64,000 nt of DNA from a virus. Position 1 is the stretch's first letter. Each line of letters starts with the position of its first letter. The stretch spans positions 1 to 64,000 of IMG/VR virus record IMGVR_UViG_3300029309_000001, one strand, 5' to 3'. Of the stretch, positions 1-8,316 are shown piece by piece. Below the pieces are notes generated by a model, which was given only the letters and a program-made list of their open reading frames with translations, ran no database searches and was not told where the DNA came from. The translations under genes were made by a program, and so were the position numbers.

Positions 1-377
1 CAAAAAATAGTAGAAGGTGGACAGGTAAATTTTTTATAGCAAGTAAAACTACTATGAAGTATAGAAAAGATACAGATAGTATTTATAAGAAGCATGCAGC
101 TTCTTTTGCAAAAGAATTTGCTAAATATAAATTACCAGTATATGTTTCTTTTAAATTTATTCGTGGAACACGTCATAAATTTGATCATGTAAATCCATTA
201 CAAACAGTGCAAGATGAAATGGTTAAACATGGTTGGATTGAAGATGACAATGCAAATTTTATTATACCAGTTTTAGAAGATTTTGAGTATGATAAAGAAA
301 GTCCAGGAGTATTAATTAAAATAGAAAAAAGTTATGCGTCTAAAAATAAAAGAAAGGATGCTGATAGCAAACCTTAG
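1..377 (+). CDS. rusA: RusA-family Holliday junction resolvase, 5' end cut by window edge
   Basis: This is a RusA-type endodeoxyribonuclease, a Mg-dependent dimeric enzyme that cuts four-way DNA junctions during phage recombination and replication. An ATG lies at 54, but the frame is open back to base 3 and reads KNSRRWTGKFFIASK before that Met, which is typical RusA N-terminal sequence (a KNS motif followed by a short beta hairpin). The real start is therefore upstream of the window. Further on the acidic region reads KFDHVNPLQTVQD and then WIEDDNANF, matching the conserved Asp-rich active-site stretch of phage RusA proteins. The next gene overlaps its 3' end, so it belongs to the same early operon. 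Family assignment is firm; the exact N-terminus cannot be seen. Confidence 0.88.
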   Translation, partial: KNSRRWTGKFFIASKTTMKYRKDTDSIYKKHAASFAKEFAKYKLPVYVSFKFIRGTRHKFDHVNPLQTVQDEMVKHGWIEDDNANFIIPVLEDFEYDKESPGVLIKIEKSYASKNKRKDADSKP

Positions 378-696
378 AGATTCAAATGTATATAAAGTAA
401 TGATAGATTATTCTGGTGGTGGAGATGATGGTTGTATAGATTATCTAGAAGCTTATGATATTAAAGATAAATCTATTAATACAAATCAAGTTAAAAAAAC
501 TTTAAATGAACTTGATGAATTTTTTTATAAATTATTATCTGATAATATAGAATATGATTGGATCAATAATTCAGGTGGTAATGGAAGTGCTACTTTTTAT
601 GTAAATATATTAGAAGTTGAAATAAATCATTATCAAAATATTCAAGAAAATTATGAATATAAATTTGAAATAAATGGCCCATCCGTTACTACATAG
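358..696 (+). CDS. DUF6878-like small phage protein
   Basis: A small acidic protein of unknown function. The motif IDYSGGGDDGCIDY near the start, followed by a helical stretch and YDWINNSGGNGSATFYV, resembles the phage and plasmid family I know as DUF6878; the family number is from memory. I chose the ATG at 358 because homologous proteins have only a short N-terminal strand before the SGGGDDG motif; an in-frame ATG at 334 would add eight residues and overlap the resolvase more deeply. Either start overlaps the resolvase, which suggests coupled translation. It is followed immediately by a DUF6915-like gene, a pairing I believe is common in phages. No catalytic residues can be named. Confidence 0.75.
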   Translation: MLIANLRDSNVYKVMIDYSGGGDDGCIDYLEAYDIKDKSINTNQVKKTLNELDEFFYKLLSDNIEYDWINNSGGNGSATFYVNILEVEINHYQNIQENYEYKFEINGPSVTT

Positions 697-1021
697 TAGA
701 TCATCAGTAAGAAAATGGGGTGGAAAATCTGAAGACTATATACATATACATGAATGGTTTGATGAAACTAAAGCATGGTTTGGTAATTCAGCTCATAGAT
801 TATGGAGACATCATTCAGAAGGTATTTTTGAATGTGAACAAAAATTTGGAAAATCATTTGTTAATTCAGATGGTAAAACAGTATATACTAGATACGTAGG
901 TGAACAACATGTTAAAGAAGATTGCAACAATTATATACCAACTGCTAAAGAATGGTTACAAGCAATAACTTCAAAAAAACCACCTATGTGGATGTTAAAA
1001 ACAATTAAAATAGAAGATTAA
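674..1021 (+). CDS. DUF6915-like conserved phage protein
   Basis: A 115-residue protein that starts HPLLHSRSSVRKWGGKSEDY and continues with IHEWFDETKAWFGNSAHRLW, RHHSEGIFECEQKFG and YVGEQHVKEDCNNYIPTAKE. These blocks, with many conserved His residues and the GEQHVKED motif, fit the widespread phage and bacterial family DUF6915 (number from memory). The His, Glu and Asp pattern suggests a possible metal site, but no activity is established. The start at 674 overlaps the previous gene by 23 bases and leaves the HPLLH motif at the N-terminus, as expected for the family. It sits in the early operon between the DUF6878-like gene and an unrecognised gene. Confidence 0.8.
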   Translation: MAHPLLHSRSSVRKWGGKSEDYIHIHEWFDETKAWFGNSAHRLWRHHSEGIFECEQKFGKSFVNSDGKTVYTRYVGEQHVKEDCNNYIPTAKEWLQAITSKKPPMWMLKTIKIED

Positions 1022-1023
1022 TT

Positions 1024-1431
1024 ATGAAAGAAAAATTAAAAATGGATTATTCATCATTTCTTAGACTTAAACAAATGCTATCAGGTGGTGAAGAAGATCA
1101 AAATGTTGCTTTAGAAACATTATATAATATGATTGGAGGAGCTAATATGAATAATAGTGAAGTTATATTAACTTTATTAGGTAAATCATTAGCACATAAT
1201 GGTAGATATACATTAATGAATGATGAAAGATTTAAAGGATACTTTTTAGTTGAACCAAATCAATTAGAATGGCAAATTTTATTTCCAATTATTAAAAAAC
1301 ATTTAAAACCAGAAATGGAATTAGAACAAAAAATAATGCGTGATTTAGTTATAAAATTAGTTAAAGATCATTTATTATATGATAACTTTCATAACATTAT
1401 AAGAGATATTAAAATAGAATTAAACATATGA
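1024..1431 (+). CDS. hypothetical early protein, 135 residues
   Basis: I do not recognise this protein. It is mostly helical by composition, with no membrane segment and no signal peptide. A motif SGGEEDQNVALETLYNMIGG occurs at residues 20-40, and the rest alternates charged and hydrophobic residues as in a small globular helical protein. Its last four bases (ATGA, 1428-1431) are shared with the start of the VWA-metallopeptidase gene, so the two are probably translationally coupled and may work together. It lies just upstream of the VWA/MoxR pair and could be an accessory of it; that is inference only. Confidence 0.7.
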   Translation: MKEKLKMDYSSFLRLKQMLSGGEEDQNVALETLYNMIGGANMNNSEVILTLLGKSLAHNGRYTLMNDERFKGYFLVEPNQLEWQILFPIIKKHLKPEMELEQKIMRDLVIKLVKDHLLYDNFHNIIRDIKIELNI

Positions 1432-2594
1432 AAAATCAAATTGTTCAAGATAAGCTTGCAAGAGCAAGTAAAACATTAATATTAGAAGAGCCCTTTTACG
1501 GGCTCTTTCTTATTGGACTTAACAAAGTCTTTAGAACTGATTTACCTACAGCAGGTGTATCTCCAAAAGGTATTGGAGTACAATTAGCAGTAAATCCAGA
1601 ATTTTTTATGAATCTACCTGATAAACATCAAATTGGATTATTAAAACATGAATTGTTACATGTATCTTTTGGACACATGACAATGAAAGATAGATTTCCA
1701 AATCATAAATTATTTAATATTGCAGCAGATATTGAAATTAATCAGTATATAGATCATAACTACTTACCAGAAGGTGGTTTAACATTGGATACATTTAAAG
1801 ATTTACAATTACCTACAAAAGCAGGTACTTCAGTATATTATAAATTACTAGAACAAGCTTGTGAAGATGGTACATGTGATGCATTAAATAATGTTATGCA
1901 ACAAATGGATGGAGATAGCCCATATGATCATAAAACATGGAAAGAATTTGATGATCTATCAGAAGCTGATAAGAAGCTTGTACAAAAACAAGTTGAACAT
2001 CAACTTAAAGAAACTGCAGAACAAACTGAAAAAAGACGTGGTAGTATACCAGGTGAATTAGCAGGTTTAATTAATAGACTTACACATGTTGAACCACCAT
2101 CATTTGATTGGAAAGGTTATTTAAAAAGATTTGTTGGTAATTCTACTGTTTCTTACACAAAAAAATTGAGACGTAAATTTAATAAAAGATATTCAGGTAA
2201 CCCTGGTCTTAAAATTAAATTTAAAAATCATATTTGTGTTGGTGTTGACACAAGTGGATCAGTATCTAATAGTGAACTAAAAGAATTTATGAATGAACTT
2301 GTGCATATGCATAAAACAGGTCATAAAATTACAGTTGTACAATGTGATACACAAATCAACTCTATAGAAGAATTCAATCCAAGAAGAGATTGGGAAATTA
2401 AAGGTAGAGGTGGTACAGAGTTTCAACCTGTTATAGATCATTATAATGATATAGGTAAATATACTGCCTTAATATATTTAACAGACGGTGAGTGTTATCC
2501 ACCTGAAGATTGCCCAAGAAATGCATTATGGGTACATAGTAGTAACTGTCAGATAAATGAAGATTTACCAGGACAAAAAATACAAATTAATTAA
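1428..2594 (+). CDS. VWA-like protein with metallopeptidase-type N-terminus (DUF2201 type)
   Basis: The N-terminal half contains HELLHVSFGH (His74, Glu75, His78, His83), a zincin-like HExxH motif in the context of the DUF2201 putative metallopeptidase domain. The C-terminal half contains a von Willebrand A fold: VGVDTSGSVS (MIDAS DxSxS at Asp274, Ser276, Ser278), then GRGGTEFQPV and YLTDGECYPP, which supply the other metal-site residues. Proteins of this build normally act with a MoxR-type AAA+ ATPase, and exactly such a gene follows. The family is known to form chaperone-like pairs that remodel or mature partner complexes; the target here is unknown. The ATG overlaps the preceding stop. A terminator-like hairpin lies inside the coding sequence at 1486-1507. 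Confidence 0.85.
   Translation: MKNQIVQDKLARASKTLILEEPFYGLFLIGLNKVFRTDLPTAGVSPKGIGVQLAVNPEFFMNLPDKHQIGLLKHELLHVSFGHMTMKDRFPNHKLFNIAADIEINQYIDHNYLPEGGLTLDTFKDLQLPTKAGTSVYYKLLEQACEDGTCDALNNVMQQMDGDSPYDHKTWKEFDDLSEADKKLVQKQVEHQLKETAEQTEKRRGSIPGELAGLINRLTHVEPPSFDWKGYLKRFVGNSTVSYTKKLRRKFNKRYSGNPGLKIKFKNHICVGVDTSGSVSNSELKEFMNELVHMHKTGHKITVVQCDTQINSIEEFNPRRDWEIKGRGGTEFQPVIDHYNDIGKYTALIYLTDGECYPPEDCPRNALWVHSSNCQINEDLPGQKIQIN
1455..1512 (+). other. two coding-strand hairpins inside the VWA gene, second is terminator-like
   Basis: Within the first 85 bases of the VWA gene are two hairpins. The first pairs CTTGC (1455-1459) with GCAAG (1464-1468). The second pairs AAGAGCCC (1486-1493) with GGGCTCTT (1500-1507) around a six-base loop and is followed by a short T-rich run. 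The second looks like an intrinsic terminator or attenuator but encodes conserved residues (EEPFYGLFLIG), so it is genuinely coding. Whether it acts on transcription is not known. Confidence 0.5.
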
Positions 2595-2611
2595 TTAAAA
2601 TAAAAAAACAA

Positions 2612-3874
2612 ATGGCTCAAGTAAATTTAAACATTGATGAAGTAAAAGGTTTTGTAAATCACATAATTGCAAACAACAGATTTCTACAAGAAAATGGTAA
2701 AAAACCAGTAGCAATAGAAATTGTAGGTGAATCAGGTATTGGTAAAACAACATCTGTAGTACAATTAGCTAAAGAACATAAATTAAATTTTGTTAAGTTA
2801 AACTTAGCACAGATAGAAGAGTTGGGTGACCTTGTAGGTTTTCCAGTTAGACAGTTCCAAATGTTTAGAGAAAAAAAAGTAGCACAAAAGATTGATGATC
2901 TTAATTACACTGCTGCACAAAAGGCTGCAGCCTCTGCACAAGTTAGTAATGCTACTATAACTAAAAAAGTTGGACAATGGGTTGATGAACTTGCAGTAGA
3001 AGAATATCTCAAACAAGGTTGGAAAATGACAGGTAAGAATAGAATGTCTTATTGTGCACCAGAATGGATTGCAGATAAAAAAGATGGAGGTATACTTCTT
3101 CTTGATGACTGGAATCGTGCAGATATGAGATTTATTCAAGCTGTTATGGAATTAGTTGACCGTCAGCAATATATTTCTTGGTCTTTACCAAAAGATTGGC
3201 ATATTATATTAACTAGTAATCCAGACAATGGTGACTATATGGTTAATAGTATTGACTCAGCACAAAAAACTCGTTACATTACTGCAAACTTAAAGTTTGA
3301 TGTAGATGTATGGGCACGGTGGGCAGAAGAAGAAGGTATAGATACACGTTGTATTAACTTCTTATTGATGCACCCTGAACTTGTAACACAAGAAACCAAT
3401 GCTAGGTCTATTACAACTTTCTTTAATGCTATATCTAGCTTTGATAATTTTGAGTCACAACTATCTATGGTTCAAATGATTGGTGAAGGTAGTGTAGGTG
3501 ATGAATTTGCATCTATGTTTACTACATTTATTAATAATAAATTAGATAAACTTGTAACACCAAAAGATTTATTAACACATGATAATGAACAATATATTCT
3601 TGGTGAACTTGGTGGTTGTGTAGGTACAGGAGATGCATATAGAGCAGATATTGCTTCAACTCTTGCTACAAGATTAGCAAACTATGCTGTAGTTTATTCT
3701 AAAGATAATACTATAACACAAAAAATTACTGATAGATTAATTGCACTATGTACTAAAGAGTATTTTACTAATGATCTTAAGTATTTAGTTATTAGAACTA
3801 TCTTTAATGGTAATAAGCAGAAGTTTAACAAACTCATGATGAATCCTGAAATCATGAAAATGACTGTAAAATAA
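2612..3874 (+). CDS. MoxR-type AAA+ ATPase
   Basis: An AAA+ ATPase of 420 residues. Walker A is GESGIGKTT at residues 39-47, Walker B is ILLLDDWNRA at 161-170, and sensor 1 is the Asn in LTSNPDNGDY near 203; an arginine finger candidate follows in QKTRYITANL. The Walker B with DDWNRA and the short distance to TSNP are typical of MoxR/dynein-related ATPases. MoxR proteins work with VWA-domain partners, and the VWA-metallopeptidase gene lies 17 bases upstream. The pair probably remodels a protein complex at the expense of ATP; the substrate is unknown. The stop codon overlaps the next start as TAATG at 3872-3876, so downstream translation is likely coupled. Confidence 0.88.
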   Translation: MAQVNLNIDEVKGFVNHIIANNRFLQENGKKPVAIEIVGESGIGKTTSVVQLAKEHKLNFVKLNLAQIEELGDLVGFPVRQFQMFREKKVAQKIDDLNYTAAQKAAASAQVSNATITKKVGQWVDELAVEEYLKQGWKMTGKNRMSYCAPEWIADKKDGGILLLDDWNRADMRFIQAVMELVDRQQYISWSLPKDWHIILTSNPDNGDYMVNSIDSAQKTRYITANLKFDVDVWARWAEEEGIDTRCINFLLMHPELVTQETNARSITTFFNAISSFDNFESQLSMVQMIGEGSVGDEFASMFTTFINNKLDKLVTPKDLLTHDNEQYILGELGGCVGTGDAYRADIASTLATRLANYAVVYSKDNTITQKITDRLIALCTKEYFTNDLKYLVIRTIFNGNKQKFNKLMMNPEIMKMTVK

Positions 3875-4950
3875 TGGCAACAAAAAATGTATATCAAAAA
3901 CATTTAGATGATGCAATTGCACATTTTAATATTAGCTGTGATCCTTATGGGATCATGGCTAATGGTGCAAACGGCACTATAGAAACTGTATATGTAGATG
4001 AATCACATTGTACTTTTAATAAACTATTAGAAATATTATCTGATAATTCTGATGAATCTCAAGCACCTGATTTAACAAAAATGAAAAAAGCATTTGTATT
4101 ACCAAATGCAGATTTATCTTTAGATAGAATCAAAGCTGCTTTAAAAGAACATAAAATTACAGTGACAAATGATTATACACAAGCAGATTTATTTATAACT
4201 AATGATAATCTAAAAAAAAATTTTGATAATTGTGAGACAATTCAAAATAGAATTATGTTTCCTAAATTATGGAACTATGATGCTGTAGAAGATGGATCAA
4301 GCATAATTACAAACTATACACAAAATCCTGATAACATGAGGAATGGTGAATATGCTAGAGTAATTATAGATGGTAAACTAGATGATTGGACAAGGCGTAA
4401 TTGGACTGAAGAACATTCTTTACCAGTAGATTCTTGGTTATTAACAGGTCTTGCAGTAAATTCTGCATATCATGTTGAACAAGGATTAGCTGAAGTATGG
4501 GATGTTGAGAAAATTATGAATCAATCTGCTAATAAAGTTGAATTAACAGTACAATTAATAAAAGATTTAAAATCATTATCATCTAGTTATAATGATGATG
4601 ATACTGCTATGGTAAAAGCAATATTACCTACTATAAAGTATACTGAAAATTATCATTTACTTTGGGAATTATCTCAAAGAATAGGTAGTAGCTTATATAA
4701 ATATTCTAGTAGAAATAAAGATGTCCAATTTTGGATAAATGTTTCTGAAATAGAAGATTTTTATCATAAAAATGCTTTAGAAATGATTAATTGGTTAGAA
4801 AAAAAGGAAAAACTTGACAATAAAAGTTTTAAATATTTAGAATCTATTGTTAGAAAAGAAATAAGAATAGAAAATAGAGATTTATATACTTTTAAAGTCC
4901 AATTAAAACCTGAGTATAGAAAATATTTAAAACAAAAAACAAATGAATAA
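3874..4950 (+). CDS. hypothetical protein A of the MoxR/VWA cassette
   Basis: A 358-residue soluble protein with no recognised domain. Residues near 70-110 read FVLPNADLSLDRIKAALKEH and then ADLFITND, a pattern that reappears in the following gene as SLPREKMNSICEKYNAKVI and ADRIIISRKYLE. Both proteins then have a central unique part and a helical C-terminal half, so I infer that they are distant paralogues. The recurring block looks like a small alpha/beta domain (helix, strand, ADxxI strand). The gene is fused by TAATG overlap to the MoxR gene and overlaps the next gene by eight bases, so it very probably belongs to the MoxR/VWA module, either as substrate or as adaptor. Confidence 0.75.
   Translation: MATKNVYQKHLDDAIAHFNISCDPYGIMANGANGTIETVYVDESHCTFNKLLEILSDNSDESQAPDLTKMKKAFVLPNADLSLDRIKAALKEHKITVTNDYTQADLFITNDNLKKNFDNCETIQNRIMFPKLWNYDAVEDGSSIITNYTQNPDNMRNGEYARVIIDGKLDDWTRRNWTEEHSLPVDSWLLTGLAVNSAYHVEQGLAEVWDVEKIMNQSANKVELTVQLIKDLKSLSSSYNDDDTAMVKAILPTIKYTENYHLLWELSQRIGSSLYKYSSRNKDVQFWINVSEIEDFYHKNALEMINWLEKKEKLDNKSFKYLESIVRKEIRIENRDLYTFKVQLKPEYRKYLKQKTNE
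3939..3955 (+). other. short coding-strand hairpin near the gene start
   Basis: TGATCC (3939-3944) pairs with GGATCA (3950-3955) around a five-base loop, about 65 bases into the gene. It is weaker than the other coding-strand hairpins and could be chance. Confidence 0.3.
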
Positions 4951-6106
4951 AATAATTAAATTAAGTTTTAGAACTCCTGATGGAAAAACATCTCCTGTAG
5001 AACATTTTGATGCAAATCAATTGGGTTATTATATAGGATCATCATCACGTTGGAATGATCGTAATACACAAATCATGAAACAATTAGATGATTCAACAAA
5101 TAAAAATAATTTAGATAATATAGATAATCAAACATTTTATAGATGTAAAAAATTATCTTTACCTAGAGAAAAAATGAATTCTATTTGTGAAAAATATAAT
5201 GCTAAAGTTATTAGAGATATAAATGCAGCTGATAGAATAATTATAAGTAGAAAATATCTTGAATTTATAACTAAAAATATATGGAGTAATGTTATATATG
5301 GGGCTGATTTATTAAGTATCATTGATCTTATTAATAAAACAAAACCAAATACTTTTAGTGATGCTTTAAAAATTAAACTTAATAATTTAGAAGCTGATGT
5401 TTATTATATAATGAATGTGCCTTATGGTTATTATAATGAAAGTGATTCTATAGAAATATTTCATAAAGCTCTTAAAAAAGGTTATAACTCAAAAGGTTAT
5501 CATTGTTATATAGAAACTGATGATAAAGAAATGACAGATACACTTTTATCTAATCAATCTAAACTAGTTTGGGATACTGCTTTAGCAGAAAAAGCTACAG
5601 AAGATTCTTTAATTATTAATACTGAAATATATGAAAGACTATGTCAAATGTTTAAAGGTAATGATAAAGAAAATTATACACTAGGTTTAGAAATGATGGC
5701 TAATTGTAATTTTGAAAAATCTAAAGGTTTTTTAGCATTATTATTTTTTAGATTTACTGAAAGTCAATTTAAAAGTGTTAAATCTTGGAATCATGTTAAT
5801 GTAAAAGCAATGAGACAAAAGTTTGAAAAATATAATTTATCTTATGCTAGACATAATGCATCACCATATGATCAGTTTATAAAACATTTAGCTAAAGATA
5901 AAGGTTTAACAACTTTTGTTATGGAAGCTATGCTTGATACTGTATATGAAAATGTAGTTGAAAGTACTTTTGGTCTTAGTGCAGATACTGTATTTGAATT
6001 TACAAGATCTAATTTAAAATTAAAAGCAGAGTATGCTAAAAAATGTATAGATAAAAACATTGGAGAAGTATTACTCAAAGAAGCAATAGATGATTTACCA
6101 TTTTAA
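4943..6106 (+). CDS. hypothetical protein B of the MoxR/VWA cassette
   Basis: A 387-residue soluble protein, not recognised. It shares with the preceding protein the order: short basic N-terminus, KKLSLPREKMNSICEKYN block, AADRIIIS strand, then a long helical C-terminal half. I infer a diverged duplication. The C-terminal part (residues about 230-370) is built of amphipathic helices with many aromatic residues, resembling a helical-repeat scaffold. The gene begins inside the previous one (ATG eight bases before its stop) and ends two bases before the exonuclease gene. Its function is unknown; its position suggests a partner of the MoxR/VWA pair. Confidence 0.75.
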   Translation: MNKIIKLSFRTPDGKTSPVEHFDANQLGYYIGSSSRWNDRNTQIMKQLDDSTNKNNLDNIDNQTFYRCKKLSLPREKMNSICEKYNAKVIRDINAADRIIISRKYLEFITKNIWSNVIYGADLLSIIDLINKTKPNTFSDALKIKLNNLEADVYYIMNVPYGYYNESDSIEIFHKALKKGYNSKGYHCYIETDDKEMTDTLLSNQSKLVWDTALAEKATEDSLIINTEIYERLCQMFKGNDKENYTLGLEMMANCNFEKSKGFLALLFFRFTESQFKSVKSWNHVNVKAMRQKFEKYNLSYARHNASPYDQFIKHLAKDKGLTTFVMEAMLDTVYENVVESTFGLSADTVFEFTRSNLKLKAEYAKKCIDKNIGEVLLKEAIDDLPF

Positions 6107-6108
6107 TT

Positions 6109-7092
6109 ATGAAAATAGATAAACAAAAAGAAAAAGAATTTATGGATTCTAAGTTTAACTTTAGTTATTCTTCAATGAATAGACTATTGTTTTCACCTAG
6201 AATCTTTTATAAAGAATATATCTTAAAAGAAAAAGAAGTTAAGATGGACAAACATTTAGTTGAAGGGAGAGTTATACATACTCTCCTTCTTCAACCAGAT
6301 GACTTTGATAATATGTTTACAGTATTACCTAGTAAAGTGCCATCTGATGCTGTTAGACGCGTTTTAAATGAGCTTAAACAATATCCTAAAAATAATTTAA
6401 ATGATTTAGACTCAGAGATTATAACAGCTTTACAAAATCAAAATCTTTATCAATCTTTTAAAGATGATAATAAAAGACTTGCTAAAATTCAAACATCTGA
6501 AAATGAAGAATATTTTAAATTTTTACTTGAAAGTAATAAAGATATTATAGATCAAGATACACTAGAACGTTGTAAAAACCGTGTTGAAATGTTAAAAGAT
6601 AATGCAAATATAATGTCTTTATTTACTCATGAAGTAACAGATTTTGAAATGGATAGTTTAGAAGTATACAATGAGAAAAAGTTAGATTGTAAACTTACTA
6701 AATATAATTTTGGATTAAAAGGTATTGTTGATAGATATGTTATTGATCATGAGACAAAAACAATTACTATAATTGACCTTAAAACTTCAGGTAAAAGTCT
6801 TATGGATTTTCCAGAAACTGTTGATTTTTATAAATACTGGTTACAAGCAGCAATTTATGTTATTCTTGTTGGAAAAAATGTTGATGAAAAAGTTGCACAA
6901 ACGTATAATATTTCTTTTAAATTTGTAGTTATAGACAAATATGATCAAACTTATGCATTTGATGTAAGTAATAATACATTGAATCAATGGACGGATAATT
7001 TGCATAAACTATTAGAAATTGTTAACTTTCATTATACAAAGTGTAGATATGATTTACCTTATGAGTTTATAACTAGATCAGTAACACTTTAA
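6109..7092 (+). CDS. PD-(D/E)XK exonuclease, RecB/Cas4-like
   Basis: A phage-type exonuclease of the PD-(D/E)XK superfamily, probably degrading or resecting DNA ends during recombination together with the RusA resolvase. The N-terminus SYSSMNRLLFSPRIFYKEYI is the usual helix of this group, followed by VEGRVIHTLLLQPDDF, which carries the conserved GxxxH element. The catalytic core is GLKGIVDRYVID and then TITIIDLKTSGKSL (Asp of GIVD, Asp-x-Lys of IDLKT), followed by QAAIYVILVG with the QxxxY helix of motif IV. All catalytic positions are present. A strong hairpin lies in the coding strand at 6259-6295. Confidence 0.88.
   Translation: MKIDKQKEKEFMDSKFNFSYSSMNRLLFSPRIFYKEYILKEKEVKMDKHLVEGRVIHTLLLQPDDFDNMFTVLPSKVPSDAVRRVLNELKQYPKNNLNDLDSEIITALQNQNLYQSFKDDNKRLAKIQTSENEEYFKFLLESNKDIIDQDTLERCKNRVEMLKDNANIMSLFTHEVTDFEMDSLEVYNEKKLDCKLTKYNFGLKGIVDRYVIDHETKTITIIDLKTSGKSLMDFPETVDFYKYWLQAAIYVILVGKNVDEKVAQTYNISFKFVVIDKYDQTYAFDVSNNTLNQWTDNLHKLLEIVNFHYTKCRYDLPYEFITRSVTL
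6259..6295 (+). other. 14-bp coding-strand hairpin inside the exonuclease gene
   Basis: GTTGAAGGGAGAGT (6259-6272) pairs with ACTCTCC (6280-6286) and CTTCAAC (6289-6295), leaving only a two-base bulge at 6287-6288 and a seven-base loop. It lies 150 bases after the start and encodes the conserved stretch VEGRVIHTLLLQ. Such a long, relatively G+C-rich stem stands out in this AT-rich genome; its role is unknown. Confidence 0.55.
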
Positions 7093-7096
7093 TCTA

Positions 7097-7753
7097 ATGG
7101 AATTTAGTTTTGACTTTAGTCCAGAAGATATAAAAAAATTGATAATAAAAAACAAAAAGCATTTGAATAGTATATATAAAGAATATTTTCAAAAAAGCAA
7201 GGTGTTTCTTTACCCTTTTCTAAATATAAAGAAAGGGGTAAAGTTTGTACCTAATAATACATATATGTCTTGGGACAATGTGTATAAAACAGAAGATTAT
7301 CAATTTATATGTGTTTACAAAGTTACACCTAAACAAATAGAAAAATTTAGAGACTTTGAACTATTAATATTAAAATCTAATAGATTATTTAGACATAGTA
7401 TTTATATAGAAAATAAATCTATTACTACAATTATTGTTACTTTTGATTTTTCTAGATATAAACCTGATGTAAATAGAATTGCTAAAGGTAAATATTCACA
7501 GTTATCAAAAGGAGGTAAAGAAACAATCTTGGATTTCTTTGGAGACAAAGGAACTATTGCAGAATATATAGAAAGTTTTTTATTTCCTGAATATTGGCAT
7601 GAAGATTATGCTAATTTACTTAATGTTAACTTAAATATTATACAGGATGTATATGAATTATGTGATAAACCAAATCTAGAAAAAGAATGTTTAATATTTA
7701 ATTCAACTGAGATACAATTATTTAAACAAAATATTATATCTTTGCAGAGTTAA
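7097..7753 (+). CDS. hypothetical early protein, 218 residues
   Basis: I do not recognise this protein. It is a soluble mixed alpha/beta protein rich in Lys, Phe and Tyr. Notable blocks are FVPNNTYMSWDNVYKTEDYQ near residue 50 and the lysine-containing RIAKGKYSQLSKGGKETILD near residue 130. It is the last gene of the first early transcript before a promoter-like element at 7737-7744, which overlaps its 3' end. A 14-bp hairpin lies inside it at 7208-7243. Confidence 0.7.
   Translation: MEFSFDFSPEDIKKLIIKNKKHLNSIYKEYFQKSKVFLYPFLNIKKGVKFVPNNTYMSWDNVYKTEDYQFICVYKVTPKQIEKFRDFELLILKSNRLFRHSIYIENKSITTIIVTFDFSRYKPDVNRIAKGKYSQLSKGGKETILDFFGDKGTIAEYIESFLFPEYWHEDYANLLNVNLNIIQDVYELCDKPNLEKECLIFNSTEIQLFKQNIISLQS
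7208..7243 (+). other. 14-bp coding-strand hairpin
   Basis: CTTTACCCTTTTCT (7208-7221) pairs with AGAAAGGGGTAAAG (7230-7243) with a single T-G wobble and an eight-base A/T loop. It lies 111 bases after the gene start, in coding sequence (YPFLNIKKGVKF). The stem is too long to be a likely chance event. Confidence 0.6.
7737..7744 (+). promoter_or_regulatory. Bacteroidota-type -7 element TATCTTTG
   Basis: TATCTTTG matches the Bacteroidota consensus TAnnTTTG and lies 26 bases before the start of the 158-residue gene, inside the 3' end of the previous gene. No clear TTG is present 19-21 bases upstream, so the assignment is moderate. With the terminator at 8267 it would define a single-gene transcript. 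Confidence 0.45.
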
Positions 7754-7770
7754 CAAAATTAAATTTAATT

Positions 7771-8247
7771 ATGGCAAAAAAAGTAAAAACCACAGAATTA
7801 AAAGTGGACAAAAGTATGATGTTAATTACATCTAATTGGGGGCCTTACAAATCATTTAAGGCTATTCCAGTCACTGATGCTTGTCCTTATATGGAAGCAA
7901 TCTTTGATCCAAGTAGTAAAATACTTGCAGTAATTTCAAAACATTCAAAACAATCATATCATATGCTACCAAAGCTTGATGATAATGGTGATCCAATGAA
8001 ATTAAAAATTTCAAAACGTGAGAATGGTAAAGATTACAGAGAAGAGAGAAGATTAATAGAAACATATGCTGAATATTATGTTTCTGAAAGAGAAGAGATT
8101 GAATCTTTTCTTAAAGGGTTCTGTTTAAATGCTGATTCATATGATTATACACAGTATTTAGATGTAGAACTTAATAACCAAATAAATGCAGCAGACCCTG
8201 CAGGAGATCCTATTATGGAAGCTGCTAATTTAAAAGTTATGAAATAA
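7771..8247 (+). CDS. conserved phage protein, 158 residues, own promoter and terminator
   Basis: A soluble, charged protein with blocks that I recall from flavobacterial phages: PYMEAIFDPSSKILAVISKH, HMLPKLDDNGDPMKLK, and AEYYVSEREEIESFLKGFCL. I know no function for it. The gene sits alone between a TATCTTTG element and a strong terminator at 8267-8292, an arrangement suggesting that the protein is needed in larger amount than its neighbours. Given its place just before the DNA polymerase, a DNA-binding or replication accessory role is possible, but nothing in the sequence proves it. Confidence 0.78.
   Translation: MAKKVKTTELKVDKSMMLITSNWGPYKSFKAIPVTDACPYMEAIFDPSSKILAVISKHSKQSYHMLPKLDDNGDPMKLKISKRENGKDYREERRLIETYAEYYVSEREEIESFLKGFCLNADSYDYTQYLDVELNNQINAADPAGDPIMEAANLKVMK
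7841..7863 (+). other. coding-strand hairpin near the gene start
   Basis: GGCCTTA (7841-7847) pairs with TAAGGCT (7857-7863) with one G-T wobble, loop of nine bases, about 70 bases into the 158-residue gene. Moderate strength only. Confidence 0.35.
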
Positions 8248-8266
8248 AATATATTTAAAATTAAAG

Positions 8267-8292
8267 AAAAGGGACTTTGTGTCCCTTTTTTT
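8267..8292 (+). terminator. intrinsic terminator after the 158-residue gene
   Basis: AAAAGGGAC (8267-8275) pairs with GTCCCTTTT (8281-8289) around a five-base loop and runs into a seven-T tract (8286-8292). It is the clearest rho-independent terminator in the window and lies in the 69-base gap before the DNA polymerase gene. Confidence 0.85.
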
Positions 8293-8316
8293 GTCTCTAT
8301 ATATAAATTAATTAAT

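Noticed and set aside
54-56. ATG as the start of the RusA gene
   Set aside because: Upstream codons in the same frame encode typical RusA residues (KNSRRWTGKFF), so the gene starts before the window.
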